A DNA stretch of 64,000 bases from Vampirovibrionales bacterium (GCA_029262635.1 JAJCZA010000023.1:124001-188000); one strand, 5' to 3'. Counted from the stretch's first letter, positions 42,572 to 51,054 are shown. Made by a program: numbers and translations. The notes: generated by a model not told the origin, from the letters alone.

Positions 42572-45500
42572 ATGACTCGCCAACCCTATTCCTTCATATC
42601 TTTTGAATCCAGGTTTTGTAGACAGGTTTTAGCCGGATTGATGGCTGCATCCTTCTTTATTTCGACGATCCCAGCCTCATTTGCTCAAGCAATAGGCGAT
42701 GTGGTTGCCGGGCCGGTTAATACAACCAATAACGGCCAAGTTGTCCAGAGTGGGACCTACTATAATACGCCGGATGGCCGAACCGTGTTCATGAACTCTA
42801 ATGCTGGCGGTCTATGGTTAAAAAGCGGCTCCACGGTAACGGGTTTGGAAGTGGATGCGGGTAGCGCCCTTACCGGGAATGGCGGCTCATTGCTGTTTTA
42901 TGCGCCGGGAAGTGTGGTTCGACTGGACGGCAATATTAATGTTAATGGGTTGATGAATGGCGGCGCTTACGTGGGCAATGGCGGAAAAGTCTTTGTGGAT
43001 TCAGCCTTCTTGTATCAAAACGGTAACATTTTCGCGAACGGGAAAGCCGGTGGCATGGTTCAGTTCAATGTTAATAGCGCTGTACTTGGCCCTAACGCCA
43101 GAATAGAGGCTCGAGGCTTTACGAACGGTGGCGGTATTGTGGATATGAACGCCACAGATTTTGTCGATATCCAGCGTGGCGCCCTCGTTGATACCTCCGG
43201 TCGAGTCATTCCTGGGCTGGATAGTAATATTATTAACGTTGAAGCTTCGCTGATTAACGTTGAAGGTGTCTTAAAGGCCAACGGCACCGTTGTTTCATCG
43301 GACGGTGGAACCATTCGACTAATTGCTAACGGTGATACAAGTAACTGCTTTGGCTGTACGCTGGATAGCGTTCGAATGATTAACACCACTCAGGCAGGCT
43401 TACCTATTGCGGAAGACGTGTTTACCAATACGGAGTACACTGATCTTATTGCTCGACGTAACTTTTTACTTTCTGGAAGCACTCGAATCGCTGATGGAAG
43501 CGTCTATGTTAGCGGCTCAGGTCGCTTATACGCTAATGGCATAAGTGGAGTGAATGCGGGCAATGGTGGAAATATTTATCTGGCCGCTGCTAATGACATC
43601 TGGAATGATGGTGTCATCACCGCCAATGGTGGTAATGGCGCTTCTGGATTGACTCCTTCCGCCGGTGGCGATGGTGGTTTGGTTACCTTAACCGCCTTGG
43701 ATGACGTGGTTAATACCTGTCTGATCGAAGCTAATGGTGGTAACGGTGGTGATAACACCACTCATATTTCTCTTACCGATGCCAACAACACGACATTTGA
43801 TTACCTTTTCAATGATCCTCAAACTAACACTTGGAATAATCTAGGGCCGGTTGATGCCACCGTATCTGACGCAAGTACTGCGGCGGGTGCGAATGGTGGA
43901 AACGGCGGAACCATTGCCATCGGCTATGGCGGCGACATGCGAAATACAGATCGAATCCGAGCCAATGGCGGCCATGGCGGAAATGGTGGAAGTTCTTATG
44001 CAGAAGATACCGTTGTCGGTGTTGGTGCAGTCAGTTCTTTCGCTGGTGCTGTTGCCACGAGTGGCAAGGGTGGCGATGGTGGCAACGGTGGCTTAATCGT
44101 CTTCAGCGGATCAGGTAATCCGACCGGCGGTGGAACCATTGTAGCTAACGGTGGAAACGGAGGCCGAGGTGGTGACGCGGAAGCCTTTGCCGATGCCAGC
44201 TCTCGTAAACACGCTGGAGCCATTGCAAAAGCATATGCGGGACACGGCGGACAAGGTGGTGGCGCAGGAACTGTTGTTGCTCCAAATCCGGGAAGTTTTA
44301 CAGCCACTCAAAACTATAGTGCCAAAGCGGGCAACGAAGGTCATTCGGGTGACGCAACAGCAACCGCTATCGGTGGTGCGGCTAAAAATGTTCCAGGGAA
44401 AGCCTATACCTGGTTTGGTCACGCTATTGCCGATGCTAATACAGGTAATTACGGAACCGCCACGGCTAATGCGACAGCGTATGGTGTGGACGCCTCCCGT
44501 GCTGATGCCCGTGCTGTTTCCGGCGACCATGGCACCTCGATTGCTAATGCAGATGCTGACGGCAAATGGTACGTTTACGCTAATGGCTATGCCGAAGGCG
44601 GCGACTACAGCAATGCCACCTCGAATGCAGACGCTCGATCTGAGTGGACAAACCGATCTGACACAACTGCTTATGCTAAATCCAAAGCGAAAGTCGGTAT
44701 CGTTTCTGATGCTAATTCAACCGCCATCGCTTATTCTGAATATTCTGGTGCCGAGGCGGATTCTCATGCTTGGTCGGATGACTTCAGTAACGCCACCTCT
44801 TTTGCACAAGCTGAGGGTGAAGATTATGTTCACGCAAAATCCGTTGCGGATAGTGGGCTGGTTGGCAATTCGGATTCAACCGCCATTGCCATCCAACATG
44901 GTGATGTTAACATCGATCCTTATGCCGAGTCTTACGCCATTTCAGGCGATTACGGCACCTCAATTTCCAGAGCGAACGCACGAGGAAATTGGTATACGGA
45001 AGCCAAAGCTCATGCGGATTCCGGGCTAGCCGGAACCTCTGAAGCTTACTCAGATGCCGATTCGTTTATTGCTCAAGCCGTATCTGAAGCCAACGCAACC
45101 AGCGGTGATTATGGACAATCCAAAGCGGATGCGAAAGCCCGCTCCATGCATCGAAATAAATCAGCCGACGCAACGGCAATCGCTACTAGCGGAGATTACG
45201 GTATTTCCAACGCCAAATCTGAGGCAATCACTCAGATGGGATGGAATAAAATCGCGAATTCCAATGCGAAAGCCATTAGTGGTAACAACGGCGAGTCTAA
45301 TTCTGAAGCGCTTTCCTCCGGCTATAGTCGATGGAATTCAGGAAAAGCTTACTCTAACGCCAATTCGATCACTGGTCTGAATGGTAGTGCAACGGCAAAT
45401 GCTCAAGCCGATGGGAAAACCTTTGCAAGAGCCAATGCGGATGCGAACGGAAATTCAGATACCGCAAGCGGCCCAGGGTTACAAGTGGCTTCTGCTAGTG

Positions 45501-47734
45501 ACATTAATGTAATTCCTGGCTACGTTCGACCACCAGCACCTTTGGCTCCAACGGCTCCGGTTCCGACCAACAATGCCATCGAACAGACTCAGGATGATGA
45601 GCTGATTATCCATGGCAATAGTGCGGCTCTCCTTTCTAAAGGTGGAAGCGCCACGTCGTTAGATAGCCGACTCGGTAGTGCCATTGTTCGAGACGTCGCC
45701 AACCCCACCGGTGGAGCGACTCATAACGCAGGTAATACCACCGACCTCGTGGTTGCCAATAACTCTGGAACGGATCTAATACTGGATCAACAGGGTTATG
45801 GTCAACTCGATAACATGGCTGTATTAAATAAAGGCAATGTGACCAACCCACAGGCTTTGAATGTGGACAACAGCGTTAACTTGATTGCCACTGGCAGTTT
45901 TGATAACAATGATGTGATTCAGAGTGGCAGTGTCTATGTTCGAGTGGCCGGTGATGTGAATGTTAATGCCGACATCACCACGACAGATACGTACGGTGGC
46001 CACGGCGGCAGTGTCATTATCAAGTCTCACCGGTCGATCGTAAACAATGCCACCATTAGCTCTAACGGGTCTGATGTGGGTGGTCAGGTTCACCTGAGTG
46101 CTGACGATGACATTATCAACCTGGATACCATTACGGCTAATGCAAATCAACAGGCTGGTATCGTAGTAGCCAAAGCCGGAGAACTCAATATTAACGCCGG
46201 GCTTGTTGAGGCCAGCGCCGATCAGGGTCGAGGCGGTTATGTTCATCTCCATGCGGATAATGTGACAGCTAACTTCGACACGGTTCAGTCCAATGGCGGA
46301 AACCACGGCGGACGCGTCCTAATGACAGCCGGTGACAAAGATCAAAGCAACAATAACCGGGGTGTCAACAAAACGGGTGTCGTCAAAACCTTGTTTGATG
46401 CTGAGGGTGGCGATACGGTCTTTGGATTCAGCGTTCAGGAACTAACCCCTTATCTGGACCCCAACGAACAGACCTTACTTCAAACGTCCATTGATACAAC
46501 CCAAGCCGAATCGGTTTATAACTTCGGTGATGTGAACGCCCAAAGTCAGGCAGCTGGCGGTGACGGTAATGTATATCTTGCTGGTAACAACCAGTTCGGT
46601 ATTGCCAACGGGTCTCATTTCAACGGTGTTGAGGTGGATGTGGATGGTATTTTAGCTGCTCCTTCGCCTAACACAGCTCTCCAGACCACCATGAGACATG
46701 TTCAAGATAACGGTGGTGAGGTCTTCCTCGTTGCAGGACAAGAAATTCTGGATAGCCAGGGTAAAACCGTAACCGCTGTTCAAGCCGTTGCTTGTGATGC
46801 GGGCCCCAATAACATCGAGCCCGATGCGAACCGGGATAACAAAACTCGGCAAGGCTCCCAGTTCCCTAACGATTTCAAACTGTTAGATCCTAAAACTCCG
46901 GAAACCCCTGAAAGACCAGATAGCCCACAGTTCGGATTGTTCCAACAAGATCGTTTAGACCTTCCCGAAGTTCCCCATAAAGTTGTCATTACAATGAGTA
47001 GTTCAAATGCTAGTACGGCAAATGCTTTACTCGCAATAGTTGAAGGGGCTCCAGCATCGAATGCGATAATGGCAATGGCGCTTGAGGAAGTTCAGGCTCA
47101 GCTAGCACAAGGCCAGACTGTTGAAGAGTCGAAATCAGAAGCCCTGATCGCTCTGGCTGTCAATGGACTGGATTCAGAAACTGCTCTGGCTGTTGTTCAG
47201 CACATTGAAGAAGAGTTAGCGATTCTAGGCACACAAGATCAGTCAGGTGCTTCCACAGCGGTCCTCGCACTGGCACTGGTCGAATACCATAACCAACTGG
47301 GCAATGGAGCTGTTGCTGAACAAGCTATCGCCACCATGATCACCCAACTGGAAAGCACTGTAACGACGGAAGTCGCAACAGCTATCGCCAGCAATTTCCA
47401 AGCGGTAGAGTTAGACGGTTCTGAAGAACAGTCAGCGGCCCAAGTATTTATGGCCAGCACCTATCTGCCGGTAACCGAAGAGATTCTGGCTCTGGCTCTG
47501 GATGAGTACATCCGACAGCTCAGCAAAGGCGAAACCATTCAGGAAGCCTACCGACACACTAAGCTTTATCTTGATGAAGCGGGTGTAGACGTTGAAATCG
47601 CCAAGCTGATTACAGAACAGGTTGAGTCAGGCACGATTAAAGCTGACGGCGAAGTGATGAAAGTGATTGATAGCATTATCAGCGAAGCCGAAGTTGAAAC
47701 GCCGACACCTCAGGGTGATACCTTAACCCAGTAA
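42572..47734 (+). CDS. Giant secreted repeat protein (filamentous-haemagglutinin-like/adhesin candidate)
   Basis: 1720 residues. An N-terminal signal peptide (hydrophobic core LAGLMAASFFISTIPASFA, cut before QAIGDV) leads to a beta-helix-like region resembling filamentous haemagglutinin (about 40-330; PDGRTVFMNSNAGGLWLKSG). A Gly/Asn-rich zone with repeated ANGGNGG follows (about 330-586), then a zone of degenerate repeats with SGDYGTS and alternating Ala-x-Ala (about 587-967), a Pro-rich linker (about 980-1000), a second beta-helix-like region (about 1006-1396) and three helical repeats at the C-terminus (about 1480-1705). No autotransporter barrel or LPxTG anchor is seen, so export beyond the signal peptide is unexplained. 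Likely a cell-surface adhesin or matrix protein. Terminator follows. Confidence 0.85.
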   Translation: MTRQPYSFISFESRFCRQVLAGLMAASFFISTIPASFAQAIGDVVAGPVNTTNNGQVVQSGTYYNTPDGRTVFMNSNAGGLWLKSGSTVTGLEVDAGSALTGNGGSLLFYAPGSVVRLDGNINVNGLMNGGAYVGNGGKVFVDSAFLYQNGNIFANGKAGGMVQFNVNSAVLGPNARIEARGFTNGGGIVDMNATDFVDIQRGALVDTSGRVIPGLDSNIINVEASLINVEGVLKANGTVVSSDGGTIRLIANGDTSNCFGCTLDSVRMINTTQAGLPIAEDVFTNTEYTDLIARRNFLLSGSTRIADGSVYVSGSGRLYANGISGVNAGNGGNIYLAAANDIWNDGVITANGGNGASGLTPSAGGDGGLVTLTALDDVVNTCLIEANGGNGGDNTTHISLTDANNTTFDYLFNDPQTNTWNNLGPVDATVSDASTAAGANGGNGGTIAIGYGGDMRNTDRIRANGGHGGNGGSSYAEDTVVGVGAVSSFAGAVATSGKGGDGGNGGLIVFSGSGNPTGGGTIVANGGNGGRGGDAEAFADASSRKHAGAIAKAYAGHGGQGGGAGTVVAPNPGSFTATQNYSAKAGNEGHSGDATATAIGGAAKNVPGKAYTWFGHAIADANTGNYGTATANATAYGVDASRADARAVSGDHGTSIANADADGKWYVYANGYAEGGDYSNATSNADARSEWTNRSDTTAYAKSKAKVGIVSDANSTAIAYSEYSGAEADSHAWSDDFSNATSFAQAEGEDYVHAKSVADSGLVGNSDSTAIAIQHGDVNIDPYAESYAISGDYGTSISRANARGNWYTEAKAHADSGLAGTSEAYSDADSFIAQAVSEANATSGDYGQSKADAKARSMHRNKSADATAIATSGDYGISNAKSEAITQMGWNKIANSNAKAISGNNGESNSEALSSGYSRWNSGKAYSNANSITGLNGSATANAQADGKTFARANADANGNSDTASGPGLQVASASDINVIPGYVRPPAPLAPTAPVPTNNAIEQTQDDELIIHGNSAALLSKGGSATSLDSRLGSAIVRDVANPTGGATHNAGNTTDLVVANNSGTDLILDQQGYGQLDNMAVLNKGNVTNPQALNVDNSVNLIATGSFDNNDVIQSGSVYVRVAGDVNVNADITTTDTYGGHGGSVIIKSHRSIVNNATISSNGSDVGGQVHLSADDDIINLDTITANANQQAGIVVAKAGELNINAGLVEASADQGRGGYVHLHADNVTANFDTVQSNGGNHGGRVLMTAGDKDQSNNNRGVNKTGVVKTLFDAEGGDTVFGFSVQELTPYLDPNEQTLLQTSIDTTQAESVYNFGDVNAQSQAAGGDGNVYLAGNNQFGIANGSHFNGVEVDVDGILAAPSPNTALQTTMRHVQDNGGEVFLVAGQEILDSQGKTVTAVQAVACDAGPNNIEPDANRDNKTRQGSQFPNDFKLLDPKTPETPERPDSPQFGLFQQDRLDLPEVPHKVVITMSSSNASTANALLAIVEGAPASNAIMAMALEEVQAQLAQGQTVEESKSEALIALAVNGLDSETALAVVQHIEEELAILGTQDQSGASTAVLALALVEYHNQLGNGAVAEQAIATMITQLESTVTTEVATAIASNFQAVELDGSEEQSAAQVFMASTYLPVTEEILALALDEYIRQLSKGETIQEAYRHTKLYLDEAGVDVEIAKLITEQVESGTIKADGEVMKVIDSIISEAEVETPTPQGDTLTQ
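43550..44330 (+). repeat. Coding repeats for GGNGG-type units
   Basis: The codons for Gly-Gly-Asn-Gly-Gly recur at irregular spacing about ten times (e.g. GGTGGTAATGG, GGTGGAAACGG), producing ANGGNGG and GHGGNGG units inside the secreted protein. They mark a Gly-rich collar between the beta-helix and the Ala-rich repeats. Confidence 0.65.
44330..45470 (+). repeat. Degenerate SGDYGTS / Ala-x-Ala repeat tract
   Basis: Within the secreted protein, segments SGDHGTS, GGDYSNA, SGDYGTS, SGDYGQS, SGDYGIS and SGNNGES recur every roughly 20-90 residues, each followed by alternating small residues such as SKADAKARS. DNA copies are diverged (no long perfect repeats), so the array is old and held by protein-level selection rather than recent slippage. 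Confidence 0.7.
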
Positions 47735-47753
47735 TTCGGTAGCATCAAAAAGA

Positions 47754-47789
47754 AAAACGCCTTCTACCCATACGGGTAGAAGGCGTTTT
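47754..47789 (+). terminator. Strong bidirectional terminator
   Basis: A perfect 16-bp stem, AAAACGCCTTCTACCC with GGGTAGAAGGCGTTTT, loop ATAC. It lies between the stop of the giant secreted protein (47734) and the convergent stop of the peroxidase gene (47827), with A- and T-runs for both directions. Confidence 0.93.
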
Positions 47790-47826
47790 AAATGGTTAAT
47801 AAGAGTGAGACAAGCGTTTGGCTTGG

Positions 47827-49227
47827 TTACTGTGCTTCTGAACCCGCCAGCGGTTCACCCTGATATTCACCCGTTAAGGTGTTCAGAAATTCAACAATTA
47901 AGGTGGCATCTTCATCCGGCATGGTTTCATTCAGCTGATATTGGGCCATTATCTTCACCGCTTCGGCCAAATCATCGGTCGAAGCATCATGAAAGTAGGG
48001 GGCTGTCAGGGCAATGTTTCTTAGTACTGGCACTTTAAACATATGCCGATCCGCTTCGTTTTTTGTCACGTTATACCGACCGGCGTCCACTGCTTCCAAC
48101 GGACGGTTATGCTGTTTGGCTCGATCCGCAAAATAATCCCGCTTTTTACCCATTTTCTCAAAAGACTGACCACCCAAAGCCTTTCCTGCGTGACAAGATG
48201 TACAGCCATAGGATTTAAATAGGGCGTAACCTTTCTTCTCGTTTTCGGTCAATATGTTGGTTTTTCCCATCAAGTACTGATCAAATCGGGAATTTGGTGT
48301 CACCAGTGATTCCTCGAAGACACCAATGGCATTGGCAATGTTGTTTCCGGTTAGGCCATCGGTATAAATGGCTTTAAACTCCTGTGGATAAGTGGCGTCC
48401 TTGTTCAGCTTGGCCAAGACTTCTTCCCAGTTGGAGCCCATTTCAATGGGGTTATGAACCGGACCATGGGCTTGTTCCTCCAGACTATTTGCCCGGCCAT
48501 CCCAGAACTGCTTCAGGTTAAAAACGGCATTGTAGACCGTGGGCGAATTGATGGGGCCCTGTTGACCATTAATTCCAGTTGAGACGCTAACCTGATCGGT
48601 TCCGCCTCTTTTTAAGTCATGGCATGAAGCGCAAGACAGGGTGTTATCTCTGGACAGACGCGTATCATGGAATAATCGTTTACCCAGCTTGATCTTTTGC
48701 CCATCCAGTTCTTCAGGCACTGTGATCGGTTGAACCGGCTCGTTAATGAAAGCTTTGTCGACAATCGGTAACGCTTCTCTCGCTCGTTCGTGAGCAATCC
48801 AGTCTCGAATCGCTTGTTGATCATCCCCAGTCAATTGGGCATCCCAATGCAAAGCAATATAACGCTTTGGCGGCATTGTTCCTTTATTTAACGCCTGCTC
48901 GATACGAGTCAAATCCAAACCAGAGGCTTGGCCATCGGTTTGGAAGATAGGGACAAAATCCAGACGGGCAATACCCCGACGAATATCTTTCGCAATTAAA
49001 TCCTTAGCAACAGGAAAATTCGCATAAAAGGGCATCCGGGTCATTGAAGAGTGACAGTCAAAACATTTGCCTTGAAAAACCGTTGCCGCCGGTAAAAAGT
49101 GGGGAGATTTTACCTGAGTGAGCAAGGTATCTGTTTGTTTCGTTGTTTTAGGGGAAAGTGTATTGGAAAGAGGGAACGCCAAAATAACCCCTAAAGCAAC
49201 AAGTCCTCCCACCAGCCTTTTTTTCAT
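47827..49227 (-). CDS. Cytochrome c peroxidase (MauG/CcpA type) with extra N-terminal haem domain
   Basis: A 466-residue periplasmic haem protein. Signal sequence MKKRLVGGLVALGVILAFPL; then a haem-binding domain with CFDCH (55-59), and the di-haem peroxidase part with CASCH (199-203) and CTSCH (342-346). Conserved peroxidase segments: LGKRLFHDTRLSRDNTLSCA, NSPTVYNAVFNLKQFWDGR, and FKVPVLRNIALTAPYFHD. Reduces hydrogen peroxide with electrons from c-type cytochromes. The added N-terminal haem domain (HaemBd-like) may feed electrons directly. No cytochrome-maturation genes are in view. Single gene. Confidence 0.93.
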   Translation of the reverse strand: MKKRLVGGLVALGVILAFPLSNTLSPKTTKQTDTLLTQVKSPHFLPAATVFQGKCFDCHSSMTRMPFYANFPVAKDLIAKDIRRGIARLDFVPIFQTDGQASGLDLTRIEQALNKGTMPPKRYIALHWDAQLTGDDQQAIRDWIAHERAREALPIVDKAFINEPVQPITVPEELDGQKIKLGKRLFHDTRLSRDNTLSCASCHDLKRGGTDQVSVSTGINGQQGPINSPTVYNAVFNLKQFWDGRANSLEEQAHGPVHNPIEMGSNWEEVLAKLNKDATYPQEFKAIYTDGLTGNNIANAIGVFEESLVTPNSRFDQYLMGKTNILTENEKKGYALFKSYGCTSCHAGKALGGQSFEKMGKKRDYFADRAKQHNRPLEAVDAGRYNVTKNEADRHMFKVPVLRNIALTAPYFHDASTDDLAEAVKIMAQYQLNETMPDEDATLIVEFLNTLTGEYQGEPLAGSEAQ

Positions 49228-49251
49228 CTAACACTGTTCCTTCAAAAGTTA

Positions 49252-49303
49252 AAGTATTGTGGAGGTGACAGGAATCGAACCTGCGACCTTCTGCGTGCAA
49301 AGC
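49252..49303. repeat. 52-bp direct repeat, distal copy (attachment-site-like)
   Basis: Identical over 52 bases to 50881-50932, which covers the 3' 44 bases of the intact tRNA-Ala gene plus eight bases beyond it. The two copies flank a 1.6-kb islet. This is the mark left by site-specific integration into the 3' end of a tRNA gene. Confidence 0.88.
49260..49303 (-). pseudogene. Truncated tRNA-Ala 3' fragment
   Basis: Matches the last 44 bases (anticodon loop TTTGCA through discriminator) of tRNA-Ala(UGC) at 50889-50961. The 5' half is absent: sequence beyond 49303 diverges, so no acceptor or D-arm can form. Not a functional tRNA. Confidence 0.9.
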
Positions 49304-49382
49304 GGGCTCAAGAACGACCATACTCTGACTGTGAAACAGCGTCACTATACCATCAAAATAAAACAGGAACGCAAAATTAAAT

Positions 49383-50543
49383 CTAAAGAGGAGTTAATCC
49401 TTCTTGAAGTAAATTAAGGTATTGGTAATAGACAAATATTTTATGCCGTTTTTTTCCCGTAATTTCTTTTACTATTCCAAGCTCCTCTAAAGCGGATAGG
49501 CTCCTTAAAATCGTAGGGAGTGAAAGTTCAGAATCTTCTTTAAAAATTGTAGTTGTTAAAACAGGATGTTGTTGAAGGTAGGCATGGGTTGTTAAAATAG
49601 CTGCTGATTTACTTGACTGTTCTATCTTTTTTCGATCACTTTCACAAAGAGCAATAATTAATTGTGCTGTTCTTGTGGCTTGATTAGATGTCTCGATCAC
49701 ACCTTTTAAAAAAAACTGTACCCAGGCTTCCCAGTCGCCTGTTTCACGAACAGACTGTAGGTGATTATAGTAATCCTCTCGGTTAGATTTTAAATATAAA
49801 CTTAAATAAAGAAGGGGCTGATTTAATACACCTTCAGCACAAAGAATAAATGTTATAAGTAAACGACCTAACCGCCCATTTCCGTCAAGAAATGGATGGA
49901 TTGTCTCGAATTGAACATGTGCTAGAGCGACCTTAATTAAAATTGGAAGCTTAATTTCTTTATCATGAAGAAATTTTTCAAAATCACCTAAGCAACTCAT
50001 TATTTCTTCTGGCGGTGGAGGTACAAAACGAGCATTTCCAGGCCTAGAACCTCCAATCCAGTTTTGTGAAGTACGAAACTCTCCAGGTTGCTTGGTTCCT
50101 CCTCTTGCATTATTCATAAGCTGAGCATGGATTTCTTTTATAAGTCTCAAAGAGATTGGAAGTTCTTTAATTCTTCTCAAACCATAATTCATTGCAGAAA
50201 CATAACAAGAGACTTCTTTAACATCATCTATGGGGATGCCAAGTGTCTCAGAACGTTCAAACAAAAGAAGATCAGAAAGTGAGGATTGAGTCCCTTCAAT
50301 CTGAGAGGAAAGAACAGCTTCTTTTCTAATATACATATATATGAATAGCTGCGAATCAGGGAGAAACATACTCATACCATCTAGCCGACCTATTGCTGTA
50401 TTGGCTTCATCGACTAATGGGTAAAGAGTATCTAGGTTTAAAGGAGGATTTGGCGGTAAAGGCTTTGGGATATAGGTGTTATAGCTTTCACCACCTATAA
50501 CAGAACTCTTTATATACTTTCCAATTCGTTGTTTTTTATCCAT
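49383..50543 (-). CDS. Fic-family adenylyltransferase (class II, N-terminal inhibitory helix)
   Basis: A 386-residue Fic protein. The N-terminal Fic_N region (YNTYIPKPLPPNPPLNLDTL) includes the inhibitory motif SSQIEG (S79, E83, G84). The catalytic motif is HPFLDGNGRLGR (216-227), with all residues needed for AMP transfer. A C-terminal winged-helix-like part (LSLPTILRSLSALEELGIVK) follows. Such proteins move AMP from ATP to hydroxyl groups of target proteins and are held in check by the inhibitory helix. Much AT-richer than its neighbours and located between tRNA-Ala repeats, so acquired horizontally. Upstream lie two 48-bp repeats that look like operators. No integrase is nearby. Confidence 0.93.
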   Translation of the reverse strand: MDKKQRIGKYIKSSVIGGESYNTYIPKPLPPNPPLNLDTLYPLVDEANTAIGRLDGMSMFLPDSQLFIYMYIRKEAVLSSQIEGTQSSLSDLLLFERSETLGIPIDDVKEVSCYVSAMNYGLRRIKELPISLRLIKEIHAQLMNNARGGTKQPGEFRTSQNWIGGSRPGNARFVPPPPEEIMSCLGDFEKFLHDKEIKLPILIKVALAHVQFETIHPFLDGNGRLGRLLITFILCAEGVLNQPLLYLSLYLKSNREDYYNHLQSVRETGDWEAWVQFFLKGVIETSNQATRTAQLIIALCESDRKKIEQSSKSAAILTTHAYLQQHPVLTTTIFKEDSELSLPTILRSLSALEELGIVKEITGKKRHKIFVYYQYLNLLQEGLTPL

Positions 50544-50555
50544 TCCCTTATCCCT

Positions 50556-50603
50556 ACTAACAAAAAATGTAATTTATTTTAGTAGCTAAAGTTTAACTAA
50601 CAT
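50556..50603 (-). repeat. 48-bp direct repeat A upstream of fic
   Basis: Differs from 50625-50672 at only three of 48 positions; the two are spaced by 69 bases. Contains TTTAGTAGCTAAA, a small palindrome, and ends in TTTAACTAACAT. It ends 13 bases before the fic start, so it sits where a repressor would block transcription or translation. Confidence 0.82.
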
Positions 50604-50624
50604 AGACAGAATTAGCAAGGGTTA

Positions 50625-50672
50625 ACTAACAAAATATGCAATTTATTTTAGTAGCTAAAATTTAACTAACAT
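50625..50672 (-). repeat. 48-bp direct repeat B upstream of fic
   Basis: Second copy, same 48-base unit as at 50556-50603 with three substitutions, directly abutting the stop codon of the small ORF at 50673. Candidate paired operator for the Fic protein's own winged helix or for the small protein. Confidence 0.82.
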
Positions 50673-50828
50673 TTATAGCAGTGAACAGAGTCTACCAGCA
50701 AACGCTTCCCCCCATGGCACTTGTCGGCCTGTAATAGGGGAATCAGGTTGGTTAATCCGCTTCCTTAAATAGGGTTCGGATTTCTCAACCAGATGAGTCG
50801 CTTCCTCAAGGGAGATCCATTCGGTCAT
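50673..50828 (-). CDS. 51-residue excisionase-like HTH fragment
   Basis: ATG 50828 with AGGA eight bases upstream encodes MTEWISLEEATHLVEKSEPY, then LRKRINQPDSPITGRQVPWG and a short tail. The start resembles the first helices of excisionase/MerR-type HTH proteins (W-x-S/T-x-x-E-A-A). The expected recognition helix and wing are only partly present, so it may be a remnant cut when the islet formed, or a small regulator of fic. It lies inside the tRNA-Ala islet, on the same strand as fic. Confidence 0.5.
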   Translation of the reverse strand: MTEWISLEEATHLVEKSEPYLRKRINQPDSPITGRQVPWGEAFAGRLCSLL

Positions 50829-50880
50829 TTTGCGATCCTTTTTGCGATCTCCGTTCCTTTTTTTCTTACTTCAGGGTTTG

Positions 50881-50932
50881 AAGTATTGTGGAGGTGACAG
50901 GAATCGAACCTGCGACCTTCTGCGTGCAAAGC
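50881..50932. repeat. 52-bp direct repeat, tRNA-proximal copy (attachment-site-like)
   Basis: Second copy of the perfect 52-bp repeat; see 49252-49303. This copy contains the 3' end of the intact tRNA-Ala gene. The islet between the repeats is 1577 bases. Confidence 0.88.
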
Positions 50933-50961
50933 AGATGCTCTACCAATTGAGCTACACCCCC
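50889..50961 (-). tRNA. tRNA-Ala (UGC)
   Basis: Acceptor GGGGGTG/CACCTCC with the G3:U70 wobble pair that identifies alanine tRNAs, D-arm AGCTCAATTGGTAGAGC-like, anticodon loop with TGC, T-arm CGCAGGTTCGATTCCTGTC, discriminator A. No encoded CCA (continues CAATACTT). Its 3' 44 bases are repeated at 49260-49303. Confidence 0.97.
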
Positions 50962-51054
50962 ACAAAAAGAGGTTGATTATCGTATCGTACACGATAATCG
51001 CAACAGGGTGTTTGTAGTATGAGGGAAAACAAGTGGCAAAGATGCCTTACTTTG

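Noticed and set aside
44151-45029. 292-codon frame on the plus strand within the giant protein
   Set aside because: It is an out-of-frame shadow of the repeat-rich gene at 42572-47734; it has no ribosome site and an unnatural Pro/Met/Arg composition.
43550-45470. CRISPR-like array
   Set aside because: Repeats are in-frame, irregularly spaced and diverged at DNA level, with no constant spacer length; they encode protein repeats.
49148-49345. 65-codon minus-strand frame across the truncated tRNA-Ala
   Set aside because: Reads HAEGRRFDSCHLH, the usual translation of tRNA sequence; it is a shadow of the tRNA fragment.
49304-50880. Prophage or full integrative element
   Set aside because: No integrase, capsid, replication or conjugation gene between the repeats; only Fic and a fragment.
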